The notes under the pieces are model-generated. The model had not been told where the DNA came from, made no database searches, and saw only the letters and a list, made by a program, of their open reading frames with translations. Position numbers and translations under genes: made by a program. Below are positions 48,490 to 59,280 of a stretch of 64,000 nt of DNA, in pieces (the stretch's first letter is position 1; the number at the start of each line of letters is the position of its first letter). This DNA comes from Rhinopomastus cyanomelas (taxonomy: Eukaryota; Chordata; Aves; Bucerotiformes; Rhinopomastidae): contig VXBP01002354.1 in the NCBI GenBank assembly GCA_013400115.1, forward strand, positions 992,001-1,056,000, given 5' to 3'.

Positions 48490-48600
48490 CGTGCCGCGAG
48501 TGCGCGTTCCAGAGGATGGCGGGCGATGCGCAGCAGCTAGAGACGTGGGCACAGTTTAGGGCTTCAGCGACTTCCAGCGACGCTTAAACAGCGACGCGTT
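48490..48600. other. CpG-dense patch
   Basis: About fifteen CpGs in ~110 bp (gtgccgcgagtgcgcg, ggcgggcgatgcg) plus three spaced copies of 'cagcgac' at 48565, 48575 and 48589. It is isolated. It could be a small unmethylated regulatory element, but no promoter motif or downstream exon is recognisable. Confidence 0.4.
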
Positions 48601-49544
48601 GCCAGATGGAAATGATGAACGAGTTCATGAAAGAAACAAAATTCATTCCATAAATGTAATTAACAAAAACCTTTGAGGCTGAATATCGCTTCTAGCCCTG
48701 CGTGCTCCAAAAGATGTGGAAAACACAAGGGAGAGGCAAAGACATCTCATTGCTGTAGTGGTCTGGGATGGACTTGGGTAGATAACTGCTGTAATTTCCC
48801 AGAGACTAAGCAGATCCTTTCAGAGCCGTTCGGGAGGTCTGCTGTTCAGCAAGCAAAAGGGACGCCTGTGTTTTCCCGCAGTGACGTTTTAACCTCCCCT
48901 GCAAACTGCTGCACAAGTCAAGCTTCCAGCTTTCCTGCAGCCCTGCCTTCGAATCCCTTTGCAGCGCTGGACACATTGTCTGTGTCAGCCTTGGGAGCGC
49001 GAGCTGTTAGCCCAGGAGTTGCCCAGTGATGCACAAGAGCCAGAAAGCCCGTGAGAAACTTTCCCCACACCGGCTAGAAATCGCTAAACCAGCCACAAAT
49101 AGAGATGATTTAAATGGCTTCACCACACCAGCTGCTTGCAGAGTACCCACCATCCTCCTGATGGGTTAAAAAATAATCTTGCAGCTCTGAGGCTGAAGAA
49201 TGCAACAAATTTCACAAGCCGAAGCCTCACCGCGCCCGTCTTTCGTGCCACCAAATGTGGCCTTTTAAGATATTACAACGTTTCACACCTGATTGAACAC
49301 AGAATTTAAGAAGAGATCTTCTCACAGTCTATCTCTGTTCTTAAGTCTCTTATCGCTCCTTAACGTTGGAGCACAGACGTGCCCAGATCCGTGGGGCAGC
49401 TGGGAAATGTTTATTTTCGAAAATGTCCTGGCTGATGCCTTTAGAGCTTTGTTTGAATATCTGAGGAAGGCTGAGGTTTCCTACTCTGCTGAGTAAATGA
49501 GGCTGCAGACAAACACTCTGCACCGTGGTCTAGTCCCTCAAAAA
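48601..49544. other. Non-repeat DNA
   Basis: A 118-codon plus frame at 48673-49029 has no recognisable domain. Nothing else is seen. Confidence 0.5.
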
Positions 49545-49803
49545 ACACAGAATCACTGAGGTTGGAAAAGACTCCTGGGATCCTCGAGTCCAACCGTCAA
49601 CCCTACTCTACAAGGTCACCCCTGAAGCAGATACCCCAACACTACATCTAAGCACCTTTTGAACTCATCCAGGGATGGGGACTCAACCCCCACCCTGGGT
49701 AGCCCATCCCAGTGCCTGACCACTCTCTGTGGGAAGCTCTTCCCTCTGCTTCTGAAACCAAGTACATGTGAGAAGAGCCCAGCACCAGCATCTCTACAGG
49801 TTA
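49545..49803 (-). mobile_element. CR1 LINE fragment, tail type B, internally deleted
   Basis: Minus-strand CR1 whose tail starts at 'acagaatcactgaggttgga'. Compared with the type B copy at 33511-34044 it lacks roughly 55 bp between the 'agaagcagagggaagagctt' block and the 'gagagtggtcag' block. The copy is also 5'-truncated at ~49803. Confidence 0.9.
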
Positions 49804-50802
49804 ATGATGTAAAAAAGGCTCAGTCAATCACAGCTGTAGGGCAGCAGACTAGTAATGGCCAAAGGTGTCACTAGCATAACAGTTAATCAAGTTACAGCAG
49901 AAATTGTTCAGAAATTTATGCAGTCCTTACGTATCTTCAAAAACTGCACGTAGCTAAATACCTCCTTGGCCTCATCAATCCTGCATTGGCGTCGAGTTAG
50001 TCCTACCCTCCATTAGTCAGTTGACTAGGGCCACGTGGTGGTGCTGCTTGTGGCCCCGATTCAGTGTCTGCGATGCTGCCCAAGGTGCTCGTGGCTCTCC
50101 ACACCTGCACGCGCAGGTACAGGCTTCGCAGACAGACCCCGCGTCCGTCACGGTTTTGTGCTCTGAATAATTCAGTGTGTTTGGAGCGGGTTGAAACAGC
50201 CACTGCCGTGGGATATCGGTAGGTCATGCATTCGGTGGGAATTGGCTTCTCCATTAACTACCACTGGCACTGAATCAATAGAGTGTGAGCTACGCTGTCA
50301 GCTTATTCATTTGGGCTTCATAAAGCCACGAAATAAATGCCCACATTTCACAAACAAAGACTATTGGCCGCTCATTTTGCAAACAAAGCTGAGGAAAGGC
50401 TGAGGAAAACAGCAGGGCTCTGGACCTCCAATGATTCTTTGTGTGGAGTAGTTAATGAGCACCATAGTTTTTGTTTCCAATCACTGTTCTGTCCTGTTTA
50501 GGAGTTGGGTTTAGAGTCAGGGTCTCTACATGAAGAGCAAATTCTCACACATGCAAAATGCAGTGAATCTCTGCAGACCACTGGCTGAGGTTAGGCTGTG
50601 AGATCCTACACCTGCTGGAGTGGAAACTTCTGCTTTAGAAGACTTTAGAAAGGAAGACAATAAATCTCTGCTTTAGAAAAGGGTCTGCTCCAGAGCCATC
50701 AAGGGGAGGCTGAACTGAATTATTTTAATGATACGTGTCCGAGTCGAAAAATCTCACACAAGATCACGTGCTCCAAGAGAGCCGTGGGGTTTGTTGGCTC
50801 AT
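49804..50802. other. Non-repeat DNA
   Basis: A CpG-richer patch lies at 50085-50155 (gcacgcgcagg, ccccgcgtccgtcacgg). No gene or repeat is recognised. Confidence 0.5.
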
Positions 50803-50962
50803 GCCCAGGGCAGTTGTGGAGTCTCCTTCTCTGGAGAGGTTTAAGACCCGCCTGGATGTGCTCCTGTGTGGCTTGGTCTGGGTGATCCTGCTGGGGCAGG
50901 GGGGTTGGACTGGATGATCTTTCAGGTCCCTTCCCATCCCCAATGATTCCGTGATTCTGCGA
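50803..50962 (+). mobile_element. CR1 3' fragment, tail type A
   Basis: 'gcccagggcagttgtggagt', 'gacccgcctggatgtgctcc', 'gggggttggactggatgatc', ending 'gattccgtgattctgcga'. Last ~160 bp. Confidence 0.92.
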
Positions 50963-51897
50963 CGTGTGCGCCAAGCATTCCCAGTCGCAGGAAGAGCGCC
51001 AGGCATCAGTCTGTGCTGGGTTCTTTTCCACTCCTAAACTGCCTTCCGCAGCAAACTGACCTTTCTCTGAATAGGTCAACGTCTTCCAGAGCCCAGGGAC
51101 CACCATCTGACCTATGTTACAGTGATGAATTTCTGGAGTGTCTGCACTAATGTCAGTGCAGCTACTCCATTACATACCAGTGCGGGAGCAGAAATTTCAC
51201 TGGGACCTTCCTTCACCGATCTATGTAAACAATCTGGAAACTTAAAATCCATTTCTTTGCAATGGCAATTAATTAGAAAGGGCTTTAAATGCAGCACTTG
51301 CACCCTGCCAGGAAGAGCAAAGGAGGAGGTCAGAGGAGATGGACTCGGAGGGGAAGAAGCCTTCTAACCTTTCACCTTGGAGTTTGTCATTCAGGTTCAT
51401 ACTGGAGGCAGCTGTCTGCAGAGACTCTTAGCCAAACGATTGTGCAAGGCTCTGCCAGTGCCGACGGATAAACAGCCTCTACCTGTTCTCATTGCTGGTT
51501 GCTTTACGGTCTCCGCGAGCTGTAACGTGGAGGTGGGCGATCTGCTCTGGGAAAAGCAAAACCCATTCGCTCGCTCTGGATCAGGAACGGGTGTTTCTGA
51601 CAGACCCCATTGCAGGCGACCAGAGCAAATCCCACACATTTAGGGCACTTTCAAACAGAGCTGTGTCTAACTCCCTAGAAGTGCATTTGTCTGCCTAGAG
51701 GCGCCTTTGGAAATGCCTAGTCATGACGAACCACTTCAAGCATCCCGTTTTCAGGCATGTGGAGTATTAGTAACTATAAAGAAAACCCATGTCTGTTGAA
51801 TTCAGACCACGCTGCCGCTCGTGTAAAGTGTGAAAGGTTTGCAGTTTCTTTCCAGCTTGCCCAGGATCCCAGTTTTCAGTGCTTTATTGCATCAGCA
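50963..51897. other. Non-repeat DNA
   Basis: No repeat or gene is recognised. Frames of up to 88 codons are open on both strands at 51377-51643. Confidence 0.5.
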
Positions 51898-52143
51898 AGG
51901 GGGAGGAGGTTCCACATCAATCTGAGAAGGAACTTCTTCACAGTGAGGGTGACGGAGCACTGGCAGGGGCTGCCCAGGGAGCTTGTGGAGTCTCCTTCTC
52001 TGGAGACATTTCAAACCGGCCCGGTCGAGTCCTGTGGTCTGGGGGATCGTGCTGTTGCAGGGGGATTGGAAGGGAACTCAAAAGATCATGATGGGCTGGA
52101 TGATCTTTTGAGCTCCCTTCCAATCCCTGATGTTCTGTGATTA
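51898..52143 (+). mobile_element. CR1 3' fragment, type A, with hairpin tail
   Basis: Plus-strand CR1 ORF2 C-terminal region ('gaggaggttccacatcaatc', FHINLRRNFFTVRVTEHWQG) and tail. The tail contains an extra inverted copy of itself: 52062-52089 is the reverse complement of 52100-52127 with one mismatch. Confidence 0.93.
52062..52127. repeat. 28-bp inverted repeat in a CR1 tail
   Basis: Left arm 52062-52089 (starts gggattggaagggaact), 10-base spacer 52090-52099, right arm 52100-52127 (ends ctcccttccaatccc). Arms pair at 27 of 28 positions, the one exception being a G:T-type mismatch. The right arm is normal CR1 tail; the left arm is an additional inverted copy. Confidence 0.93.
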
Positions 52144-53395
52144 TTGGATCATAGAGCAGCCAGTGAACTAATGAATTTCCTTCAAAGACTCAGGCAATGG
52201 GACTGTTTTGAAGGCGGAGGTCAGTCAGTGACTGAAGACACATGAAGTCAAGGTCATGGTAGTAACGAGCCCGCTGCCGTGGCATCCTTGCACTACCTGG
52301 GTTGCGTTTGCCTCCGTCGAACACATTGCAATGGATATTTCTCATGGGCCCAATGCTGCCCATGACCGAGCAGGCGGCTCAGTGAAGGTCCTGGCTCTTG
52401 ATCAGTGAGACTGTGCTAGAGACTGCTTTTCATTCCTTTATTTGCTGATGTTCCCTGAGTTCAAGTATTGCTAAACCAGCTTGAAAGCTCAGGTGGAGGG
52501 GTAGCTTCCTTAAGGCAGTGACAGAAGACAGGATTAAGGGCTGTTTATTGTTGTGGGAATGAAACCAGTTTTACCCAGTGCAGTGGCAGGCAAACGCTGA
52601 AGGAACAGGTTCTGCATGTTAGGCACAGGCTTACTGGGTGGCAGAGGGGACATCCAAGGGGCGAGCTGTTTCTCCGCTCGCTGGCATCACGTCTCACAGC
52701 CTCCTCGTGCCTTAGTGGAACTGTTGCACAGGTACAATCCAACCAGGCAAAATGCTGAAGAGCTATAAATGGGAGATAAAAGCTCTTAATCCTGTGACCC
52801 TTTAACGGGAAGCGTGGAGCAGAGATGACGCTCCTAGGTTGTTACGCCCATGGCTTTCTCCAGTTGGCTCAACCTTGCGTGCACACCCATGCAGGGGTGA
52901 CTCGCCATGACACAGGCAGCGGTCCTCCCATGCTTCGTTTCCGCACGGGGTTGTACGTGTGCGTACGCTGGTCTGAGCTGTTTTACTTCATTCAGACAAG
53001 AGCGTATCCAGAAACATTTTCTGCTCTATGCAGTGTTCCAAGAATAATTTATTAACTTTATCTCTAGAGGACAACCAACCAGGGAAGCACATTATCAGTT
53101 CTTTAATGCTGACAATCTGGAAGGGGAGATACTGCGCCCTGTTACTGCTCTTGTCAGCACGACGGAGGTATGGGCGTTATTAACGTTTGCGCTAACAGCC
53201 CTAATTTCCTCGCGTGCACTTCTGACGACAGCCAGCGGAGGTTCAGGCTTCACGCTGTTGCCTCAGGTTGGACCAATTTGTTGCTGAACGACAAGGATGG
53301 ATCGCTGTAAGCGCCTTGCTTGGTATTTGGGGGTACGTTACCAGACGAGCACCGCTTCGAACTGTTCACTGGGTGTAAGGAACTTTTGAGACCCT
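52144..53395. other. Non-repeat DNA
   Basis: No repeat or gene is recognised. Confidence 0.5.
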
Positions 53396-53685
53396 GTGAA
53401 GGGTGGGTGTCAGGAGGATGGAGCCAGGCTCTGCTCAGTGGACAAGGGGCAGTGTGAGCTGGAACAGAGGATGTTCCACACCAATGGGAGAAGGACCTTC
53501 TCAGTGAGGGTGACAGAGCACTGGAAGGGGCTGCCCAGGGGGTTGTGGAGTCTCCTTCTCTGGAGACGTTTCAAACCCTCCTGGGCTGTTCCTGTGCGAC
53601 TGGATCTGGGGGATCCTGCTGTGGCAGGGGGATGGGACTGGGTGATCTTTTGAGGCCCCTTCCAATCCCTAGTGTTTGTGGTTCT
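53396..53685 (+). mobile_element. CR1 LINE fragment, tail type A
   Basis: 'gtgaagggtgggtgtcagga' to 'ccaatccctagtgtttgtgg'. Compared with its relatives it lacks ~15 bp in the 'tcatctagtgatagga' region, giving SVDKGQCELEQRMFH. ORF2 C-terminal frame 53396-53653 is open but 5'-truncated. Confidence 0.93.
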
Positions 53686-54834
53686 CCGTCAGGGAGAAGC
53701 TGGATTGGTGTAGTGCAATGCTTGAAAACAGATTTCTGATGAAGGCTGTGCCATAGCAATGACCAGTGAGCAGCAAGGGAAGATGTAAAAGATTTAAAAC
53801 CAACCCGTGTTCCTAACGTGCCGAACCAATTCCAGCTCAAGAAGAGCAGGTCTTTCCTTGCTGAGAAATTACCCTCGTCATTGGGGAACCAACCAAAGTG
53901 CAGAAAGGGAGCAGGTTTTGTTAATGGTGTCAACTGATTAATCTGTGACAAATGTTTAGAAGATTCTGGTTTGTAACTAATTGGTGTTTCCTACAGATGA
54001 GCTACAATTAGTGTCTGAAATTCATGTTGTGGGTTAAAAAAAAACACAAAAAAGAAGGAAAAGCAAAAAAGGGACCAAGGGCTGAGGACTGAAAGGATGA
54101 GCCTGGCAAGCAACTGTGCTCGCATATGCTTCTGGTACTGTCGTGTTTTGTCACTTGGAGTTTGAAAGGCGCCTTCTCTCAGGCTACCTTCACACAGTGA
54201 AAGAATCATTGCAGTCTGCAGTTAGTAGCCTCAGGGCTGATAAATTCAGCGGCTCAATGAGTGGGTGACAGAAAGGTCATCTTACTGACAAACTAGCCTG
54301 CGTATCCGTGCAGATTGTGCCAGAAACACAGCGCGCTGATGGACTGCTAGAGTACGTACGAGTTGTGATGGAGACCGTATGTCTTCTCGCTCACTCGAGG
54401 CTGTGGATCCGTCAGGTGCAGGTGACATCTATGGTTACCCGTAACGTTGTGCACCCGGGGACGAAACGCCTGCACGAAGCAAGACCTTGTGTGAAATGTT
54501 GGGAATGCCCCAGAAGGTGCAGGGATCCATTCAGTTAAGGACACAGAATTGGAGGGCCTGCTTGAAATGCACGCCTACAAGACAAACTTCCTGGGCTTGA
54601 GCACTAGGGGGTCATGCTATTCATCTTGGGAATGTCCTCCTTGGAGATGTCTGGGATGTAGTTTTCTAAGTAAGCCAGTAATAACAGGAAGAAAAGATTC
54701 CCTCTGTGGGGTTGTTTGCAATGGTTGTATCAGCACTGTGAAGAAAAACATGTTAAGACTGCCTGTCCTAGTGAGCTGTGTGGAAAAGAAAGTGGTTTCT
54801 AGTTCTTTCCCCTTCCATCTCATGAGAGCAGTGC
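53686..54834. other. Non-repeat DNA
   Basis: A-rich tract at 54037-54070 on the plus strand. No gene or other repeat is recognised. Confidence 0.5.
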
Positions 54835-55320
54835 AGGAGAAAGGGACCTGGGGGTCCTGCTGGACAGCAGGATGACCATGAGCCAGCGGTGTCGCCCTCT
54901 CGTGGCTAAGAGGACCAACAGCATCCTGGGGTGGATCAGAAGGGGGTGGTTAGCAGATCAAGAGAGGTGGTTCTCCCCCTCTATTCTGCCCTGGTGAGAC
55001 CACATCTGGAGTATTGTGTCCAGTTTTGGGCTCCTCAGTTCAAGAGGGATGTGGAGCTGCTGGAGGGAATCCAGTGTAGGGCAACGAGGATGATGAAGGA
55101 GGTGGGGCACCTCCCTTATGAGGAGAAGCTAAGGGAGCTGCATGTCTAGCTTGGAGAAGAGGAGACTGAGGGGTGACCTCATTAATGTCTACAAATATTT
55201 GAGGGGTGGGTGTCAGGAGGATGGAGCCAGGCTCTTCTCAGTGTCATCTAGTGATAGGACCAGGGGCAATGGTTGTGAGCTGGAACATGAGGGAGGTTCC
55301 ACATCAATCTGAGAAGGAAC
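54835..55320 (+). mobile_element. CR1 LINE copy truncated at both ends
   Basis: Starts in the reverse-transcriptase thumb ('gaaagggacctgggggtcct') and proceeds through the C-terminal extension to 'catcaatctgagaaggaac' at 55320, where CR1 similarity stops. The expected remaining ~230 bp, including the whole 3' tail, are missing. CR1 copies are normally truncated only at the 5' end, so this copy must have lost its tail by later deletion, recombination or insertion. Confidence 0.92.
54931..55149 (+). pseudogene. CR1 ORF2 thumb/C-terminal remnant
   Basis: Open frame of 72 codons with MDQKGVVSRSREVVLPLYSA, then LVRPHLEYCVQFWAPQFKRD, then GIQCRATRMMKEVGHLPYEE, all characteristic of the region following the CR1 reverse-transcriptase core. 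A stop replaces the continuation after REL. No endonuclease or catalytic core is present, so it is non-functional. Confidence 0.88.
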
Positions 55321-55746
55321 TGTCTAACTTGTGAGGTTCACCCGGCAGTCGTTACTGTAAGACACCTCTCAGTTCAGTGCTGTCCTCCACAAAGTGTTGG
55401 CAGCCATTTGAATTTTTCCTATGGAGTGCAGTTACCACGAGATGTCATCGTAAATCTCGCCACGTTTCCTGATGAGCTTGTCAGCAGTTTGGAATCTGGT
55501 TGTCAGGAGAAAAAATGAAAGTAATGTGTTTCCCACCTGTAAAGACTCGTTTTACTGCAGCTGTCACTCCGTGGAAGAGCTTTTACTCCTCGTGCGTTCT
55601 GGTTAGATGCTTGTGGTGCCTGAGCGGCAGAAGTCGGTTCCATTTGGGGTTGCAGCTGCTGTGGGCAGAGAGTTTCTGTCGCTTCAGCACAAGATCATTT
55701 CAGGGTTGCCGTGATGCCCCAGCGATCACTTGTGCCTTTTCCTTCT
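55321..55746. other. Unique DNA between two CR1 copies
   Basis: About 425 bp of non-CR1 sequence join the tail-less CR1 (54835-55320) to the next one. I see no terminal repeats or target duplication marking it as a separate insertion. Confidence 0.5.
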
Positions 55747-56531
55747 GGGGCAGGATGGGTCGTGCCCAAGGGTGCTGGAAGGGTGATAGCTGGGGCGGTC
55801 CCCATGGACTGGAAGGTGGCAAATGTAGCATCTATCTACAGGAAGGGCAGAAAGGAGGAAACTATAGGCCTGTCAGTGTGACCTCAGTCCCAGGGAAGGT
55901 CACTACAGGCTTGGGGAGGCGTGGCTGGAGGGACCTGGGTGTTCAAATTGACAAGAAGATGAATATGAGCCAATGTTGTGCCCAGGTGGCCATGAAGGCC
56001 AATGGCATCCTGGCTTGTATTAGAAATAGTGTGGCCAGCAGGAGCAGGGAGGTTATTGTCCCCCTGTATTCGGCACTGGTGAGGCCACATCTTGAGTATT
56101 ATGTCCAGTTTTGGATGCCTCAGTACAAGAGAGATGTGGAGGTGTGGAGCAGGTGCAGAGGAGGGCAGTGAAGCTGGTGAAAGAGCTGGGGCTCTGTAGT
56201 TTGAAGAAGAGGAGGCCGAGAGGAGACCTCATCGCTCTCTATGACTACCCGAAAGGACGTTGTGGAGAGGTTGGTGCTGGTCTCTTCTCACAAGCAATTA
56301 ATGATAGAACAAGAGGGAAGGGGTTCAGGTTGCAAGAGGATAGGTTAACACTTGCTATTAGGAAGAATTTTTTCACAGCAAGGGTGCTCAAGAGCTGGAG
56401 TGGGCTTCCCAGAGTGTGTTTAAAGGTCGTTCAGTTGAGATGTTGAGGCATCTGGTTTAGGGGTGAACTTGTGAGGTAGAGTAGATGGTTGGACTCAATG
56501 ATCCCAGTGGTCTTTCCCAACCAAAGTGATA
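55747..56531 (+). mobile_element. CR1 LINE copy, type B, with large internal deletion
   Basis: Longest CR1 in the second half. It begins in the 5' part of the reverse-transcriptase domain ('gcaggatgggtcgtgcccaa', then a GGNYRPVSVTSVPGKV frame). It jumps from there to the post-core block DLGVQIDKKMNMSQCCAQ and runs to a type B tail ('gatcccagtggtctttccca'). The joined frame is open at 55500-56171, but its first ~80 codons are not CR1. Confidence 0.93.
55752..56446 (+). pseudogene. CR1 ORF2 remnant lacking the catalytic core
   Basis: Recognisable blocks in order are NYRPVSVTSVPGKV (start of reverse transcriptase), then directly DLGVQIDKK, IRNSVASRSREVIVPLYSAL, VRPHLEYYVQFWMPQYKRDV. After a frame shift come SLKKRRPRGDLIALYDYPKG and GFRLQEDRLTLAIRKNFF. 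In intact CR1 the region between the first two blocks contains the (F/Y)ADD catalytic motif, which is missing. This is an internally deleted, dead copy and not a host gene despite the 223-codon frame. Confidence 0.9.
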
Positions 56532-57726
56532 GTCACGACAGCACCAACGTCCCCTCTGCCTTGTCAGTACGCCTGAAGCGTGAGCCAGGGCAGTTCTGTC
56601 TCCGTGGCCATTAAATCCTGTTGATTCCATCAATAAGGATGCCAGCTACTGAAAGATGTTGGAGTGACTTTGTGAGCCACGCGACTGCTCAAAAGACACT
56701 GCATTGAGACCCCCAAATTCACCTCACATACTCGGCACCGCCGCGATGGTAATGGCTTTCATTCGCGGCAAATCTGGGGTGGATTCAAAAGGCGTCTCAG
56801 GCTTAAAGCTTTCTGAAATTCAATAACCTTCCCCTGAGCCACACAACCCCTCGCTGGCTTGGGAAACCTGTTCATGTTTTTTAACAGGTTCCTTCTCATG
56901 TATGAGGTCTTTATTGTTTTCAGCAGCGTCCTACTAGTAGGAAAGGGTTTCTGGGGTCTGTGGGGCATGTGAGTAAGAGCTCTTCCAGATCTACCTGCCT
57001 GCAAACCCCGCGAGCCATCTGGTACTGCCGCCGGTATTTGTTTGTGCTGGTAAATGAGCTGCAGGCACCTGGCTGTCATCTCAGTTCTGACCCTGCTTGT
57101 GATACCAACAGGGGCTGCAAAAGCATCAAGGGCTGTGAGGACAGCAGAGTGTAGCTGGGGAGCAGTCTCCCTGCCTCAGTTTCCTATCAAATTCAAATAC
57201 AGGTAACAGCAAAGTTTGCTTCAGGAAAAACCTGTGGGAAACACGAGCTCCACTAGTTAACAGGGAATATTTAACTGAGCTAGAGCAGGGAACAGGTGCC
57301 GCTCACCAAAGGGGGCTTTTGTCTGAAAATCATTCTGAGCACAAAGACAGAAGAAAGTGAAAGAAAAATCTGTAGAAAAGCTGCCCTGAGGAAGAAGCCC
57401 CGGTTTAGCCTAAACCCAGATTCTCTTCCCGAGCATCCCAGGAGCCCCACGTCTAAGATGTCTTAATCACATGGGCTGCCTTTGCACTGGGAAGGCTCTG
57501 CGTGAGCAACACACTTCTCAGCCAACGCCCCAAACTCTGTGGCTGCGGAATAAATCCCGTGGACTTGGTTCACTTCAGAAGGTCACTCCGCACGCCCCTC
57601 AGATGGGCTATCTGCAGCTCGTGGGAACTGTGGGGAGGACCTCATGTCTGGTGGTGCGGCTGATAAAACCACTGCTGAGGGGAGCTGGGTGCTGCTTGCA
57701 CCACCTTCCTCCAGATCCCTATGGTA
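56532..57726. other. Non-repeat DNA
   Basis: No repeat or gene is recognised. A 106-codon minus frame (56759-57079) has no known motif. Confidence 0.5.
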
Positions 57727-57806
57727 ATCATAGAATCATCATGGCTGGAGAGGACCTCCAGGGTCATCAAGTCCAGCCCTTTCTTCTAGTGCCTAACCAC
57801 TAGAGT
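57727..57806 (-). mobile_element. CR1 3' tail, type E, minus strand
   Basis: 'atcatagaatcatcatggct' then 'ggacctccagggtcatcaag' and 'tccagccctttcttc' is the reverse complement of a short CR1-family terminus. It is the same type as 60054-60120. It continues as 'tgcctaaccactaga', as in degenerate copies. Confidence 0.85.
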
Positions 57807-58245
57807 AAGCACAGGTTGTGGCTCTGATGCTGCAGGAGCAGGAGTAGAACCCTGGTCTCACCGAGTGCAGGTAAATCAGTGGTGAGCCCGTGGCCCTGTC
57901 ACTCCTCAGATAAGCTCAGCTTGTCACCTGTCATTAAAGATGGTCCCAGACTGCTCTGGATACTTTGAGCACTGCAGCACATATGGTCTGTCCCTACATC
58001 CTATTGACATTCCTGACATTTATGTCTGTCCCTACGTATTTTACGCCTGGGTCTGTCTCCAGCACGAAGGGAGGAGACGTTTCTACACCAGACAGAAGAA
58101 TCAGCAGTATCAAGTGGCCCAATCCGCTGCAGCCTCAGCCGTTTAGACCTTTCTTCCATTAACTTTAATGGGGTCTGGAGGGGAGGAAGGTAAAACGTGG
58201 TCTCTGTTTCTGCAGAGCCCAAGCTGTGGCATCGCTGTTTTGAGG

Positions 58246-58267
58246 GCAGCGGCAGCAGCAGCAGCAC
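58246..58267 (+). repeat. (GCA)n trinucleotide repeat
   Basis: About seven GCA units with one GCG interruption. Short, and not within any supported ORF. Confidence 0.85.
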
Positions 58268-58789
58268 TTGGTTACTTAGTTCATGTCATTCCCACTCTCG
58301 CAAGGCTCTCCCACATCCTTCACCTTAGCCCACACACAGAATTGTGTTAAACATGTAAATACAGAGAATTTACACGCAGCTCGTTGTGCCTCAAGGAGCA
58401 CACTTCTGGTGTGAAGAGCACGCCTTTAATTTACGTCCACTCGTAAATAATACATTGGCAATCAGTAAATGATTAATACACATCCCCCCTTAGTTATTGA
58501 GGGCAGGGCTGAGTAGGGCAGCAAGAGCTAATGCACCTGACAGTGTGTGAGCACTGCACAGTAACAGAGAGCATCCTGTAGGAGCGCGCTTGGGTATTAC
58601 TTATACATGTCTCCTCGCACGTTACACAGTGGAGCTACTTGCAGCAACTCCACTGAAGAAAGCAGCGCCTGCCCTCATTATCCATTTGTCCAAAATTGTC
58701 ACCCTGGTTGATAGTGCTGCTGATATTTGCTGTTTACCTCTCTAAAACATTAATGCTGTTTACTGCATCGCTGTCTGGGCCAGTGTAAC

Positions 58790-58802
58790 AGAGAGAGAGA
58801 GA
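58790..58802 (+). repeat. (GA)n dinucleotide repeat
   Basis: Six to seven uninterrupted GA units. Confidence 0.85.
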
Positions 58803-59280
58803 CCTGAAAACAAACGCGAGCAGCTCTGACCTCGTCCTGTGGTGCAGCCAGCAGGAAGGACTCCCTGCACCCTCATGGGTCCCACCAAGTTCAGAGGGAG
58901 AGCAGCAGTGTGGTAGACACTTGGGGCTGGTTGTGCTGCTGGGGGATACCCTGTGGAGAACTGAAAGGATGTGGTGTAAGTAATCCAACAGGGACCCCAG
59001 TGCAGAGCTGAGCTGTTCCCGTTTCACAGTGAATGCAGCCAGTGACAGCTCTGCTTGTGACCCTGCTTGCCGTGCTCCTTTCTCTTCTTTGGCCACTAAA
59101 GGCATTAAAAGGAGTAAATCTTGAGAGTTCAACGCTTATTTGAGGTAGTAGGTTGTAACAGTGTGAGTACAGCAGGTTGTCAGGGCTGTGTCCTGGTGGC
59201 AAATAGCAGCTTTGGGTTTGGCAAGTGTCAGGACAGCACAGAAGCCTTTGGCTTCCTGTTTCTGAAAGAGGGGTGGCCCC

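Larger units (their letters stand above)
57807..59280. other. Non-repeat DNA
   Basis: Contains a (GCA)n run at 58246-58267 and a (GA)n run at 58790-58802. Minus frames of 132 and 169 codons at 58734-59400 lack any known domain. Confidence 0.5.

Noticed and set aside
55500..56171. 223-codon frame as a possible gene
   Set aside because: Its C-terminal two thirds is an internally deleted CR1 ORF2 and its N-terminal part is unique DNA that happens to be open.
57807..57890. Possible tRNA-derived SINE ('agtagaaccctggtctcacc' beside 'ctaaccactagag')
   Set aside because: The two words are in the wrong order for a SINE in either orientation, and the second belongs to the adjacent CR1 tail.
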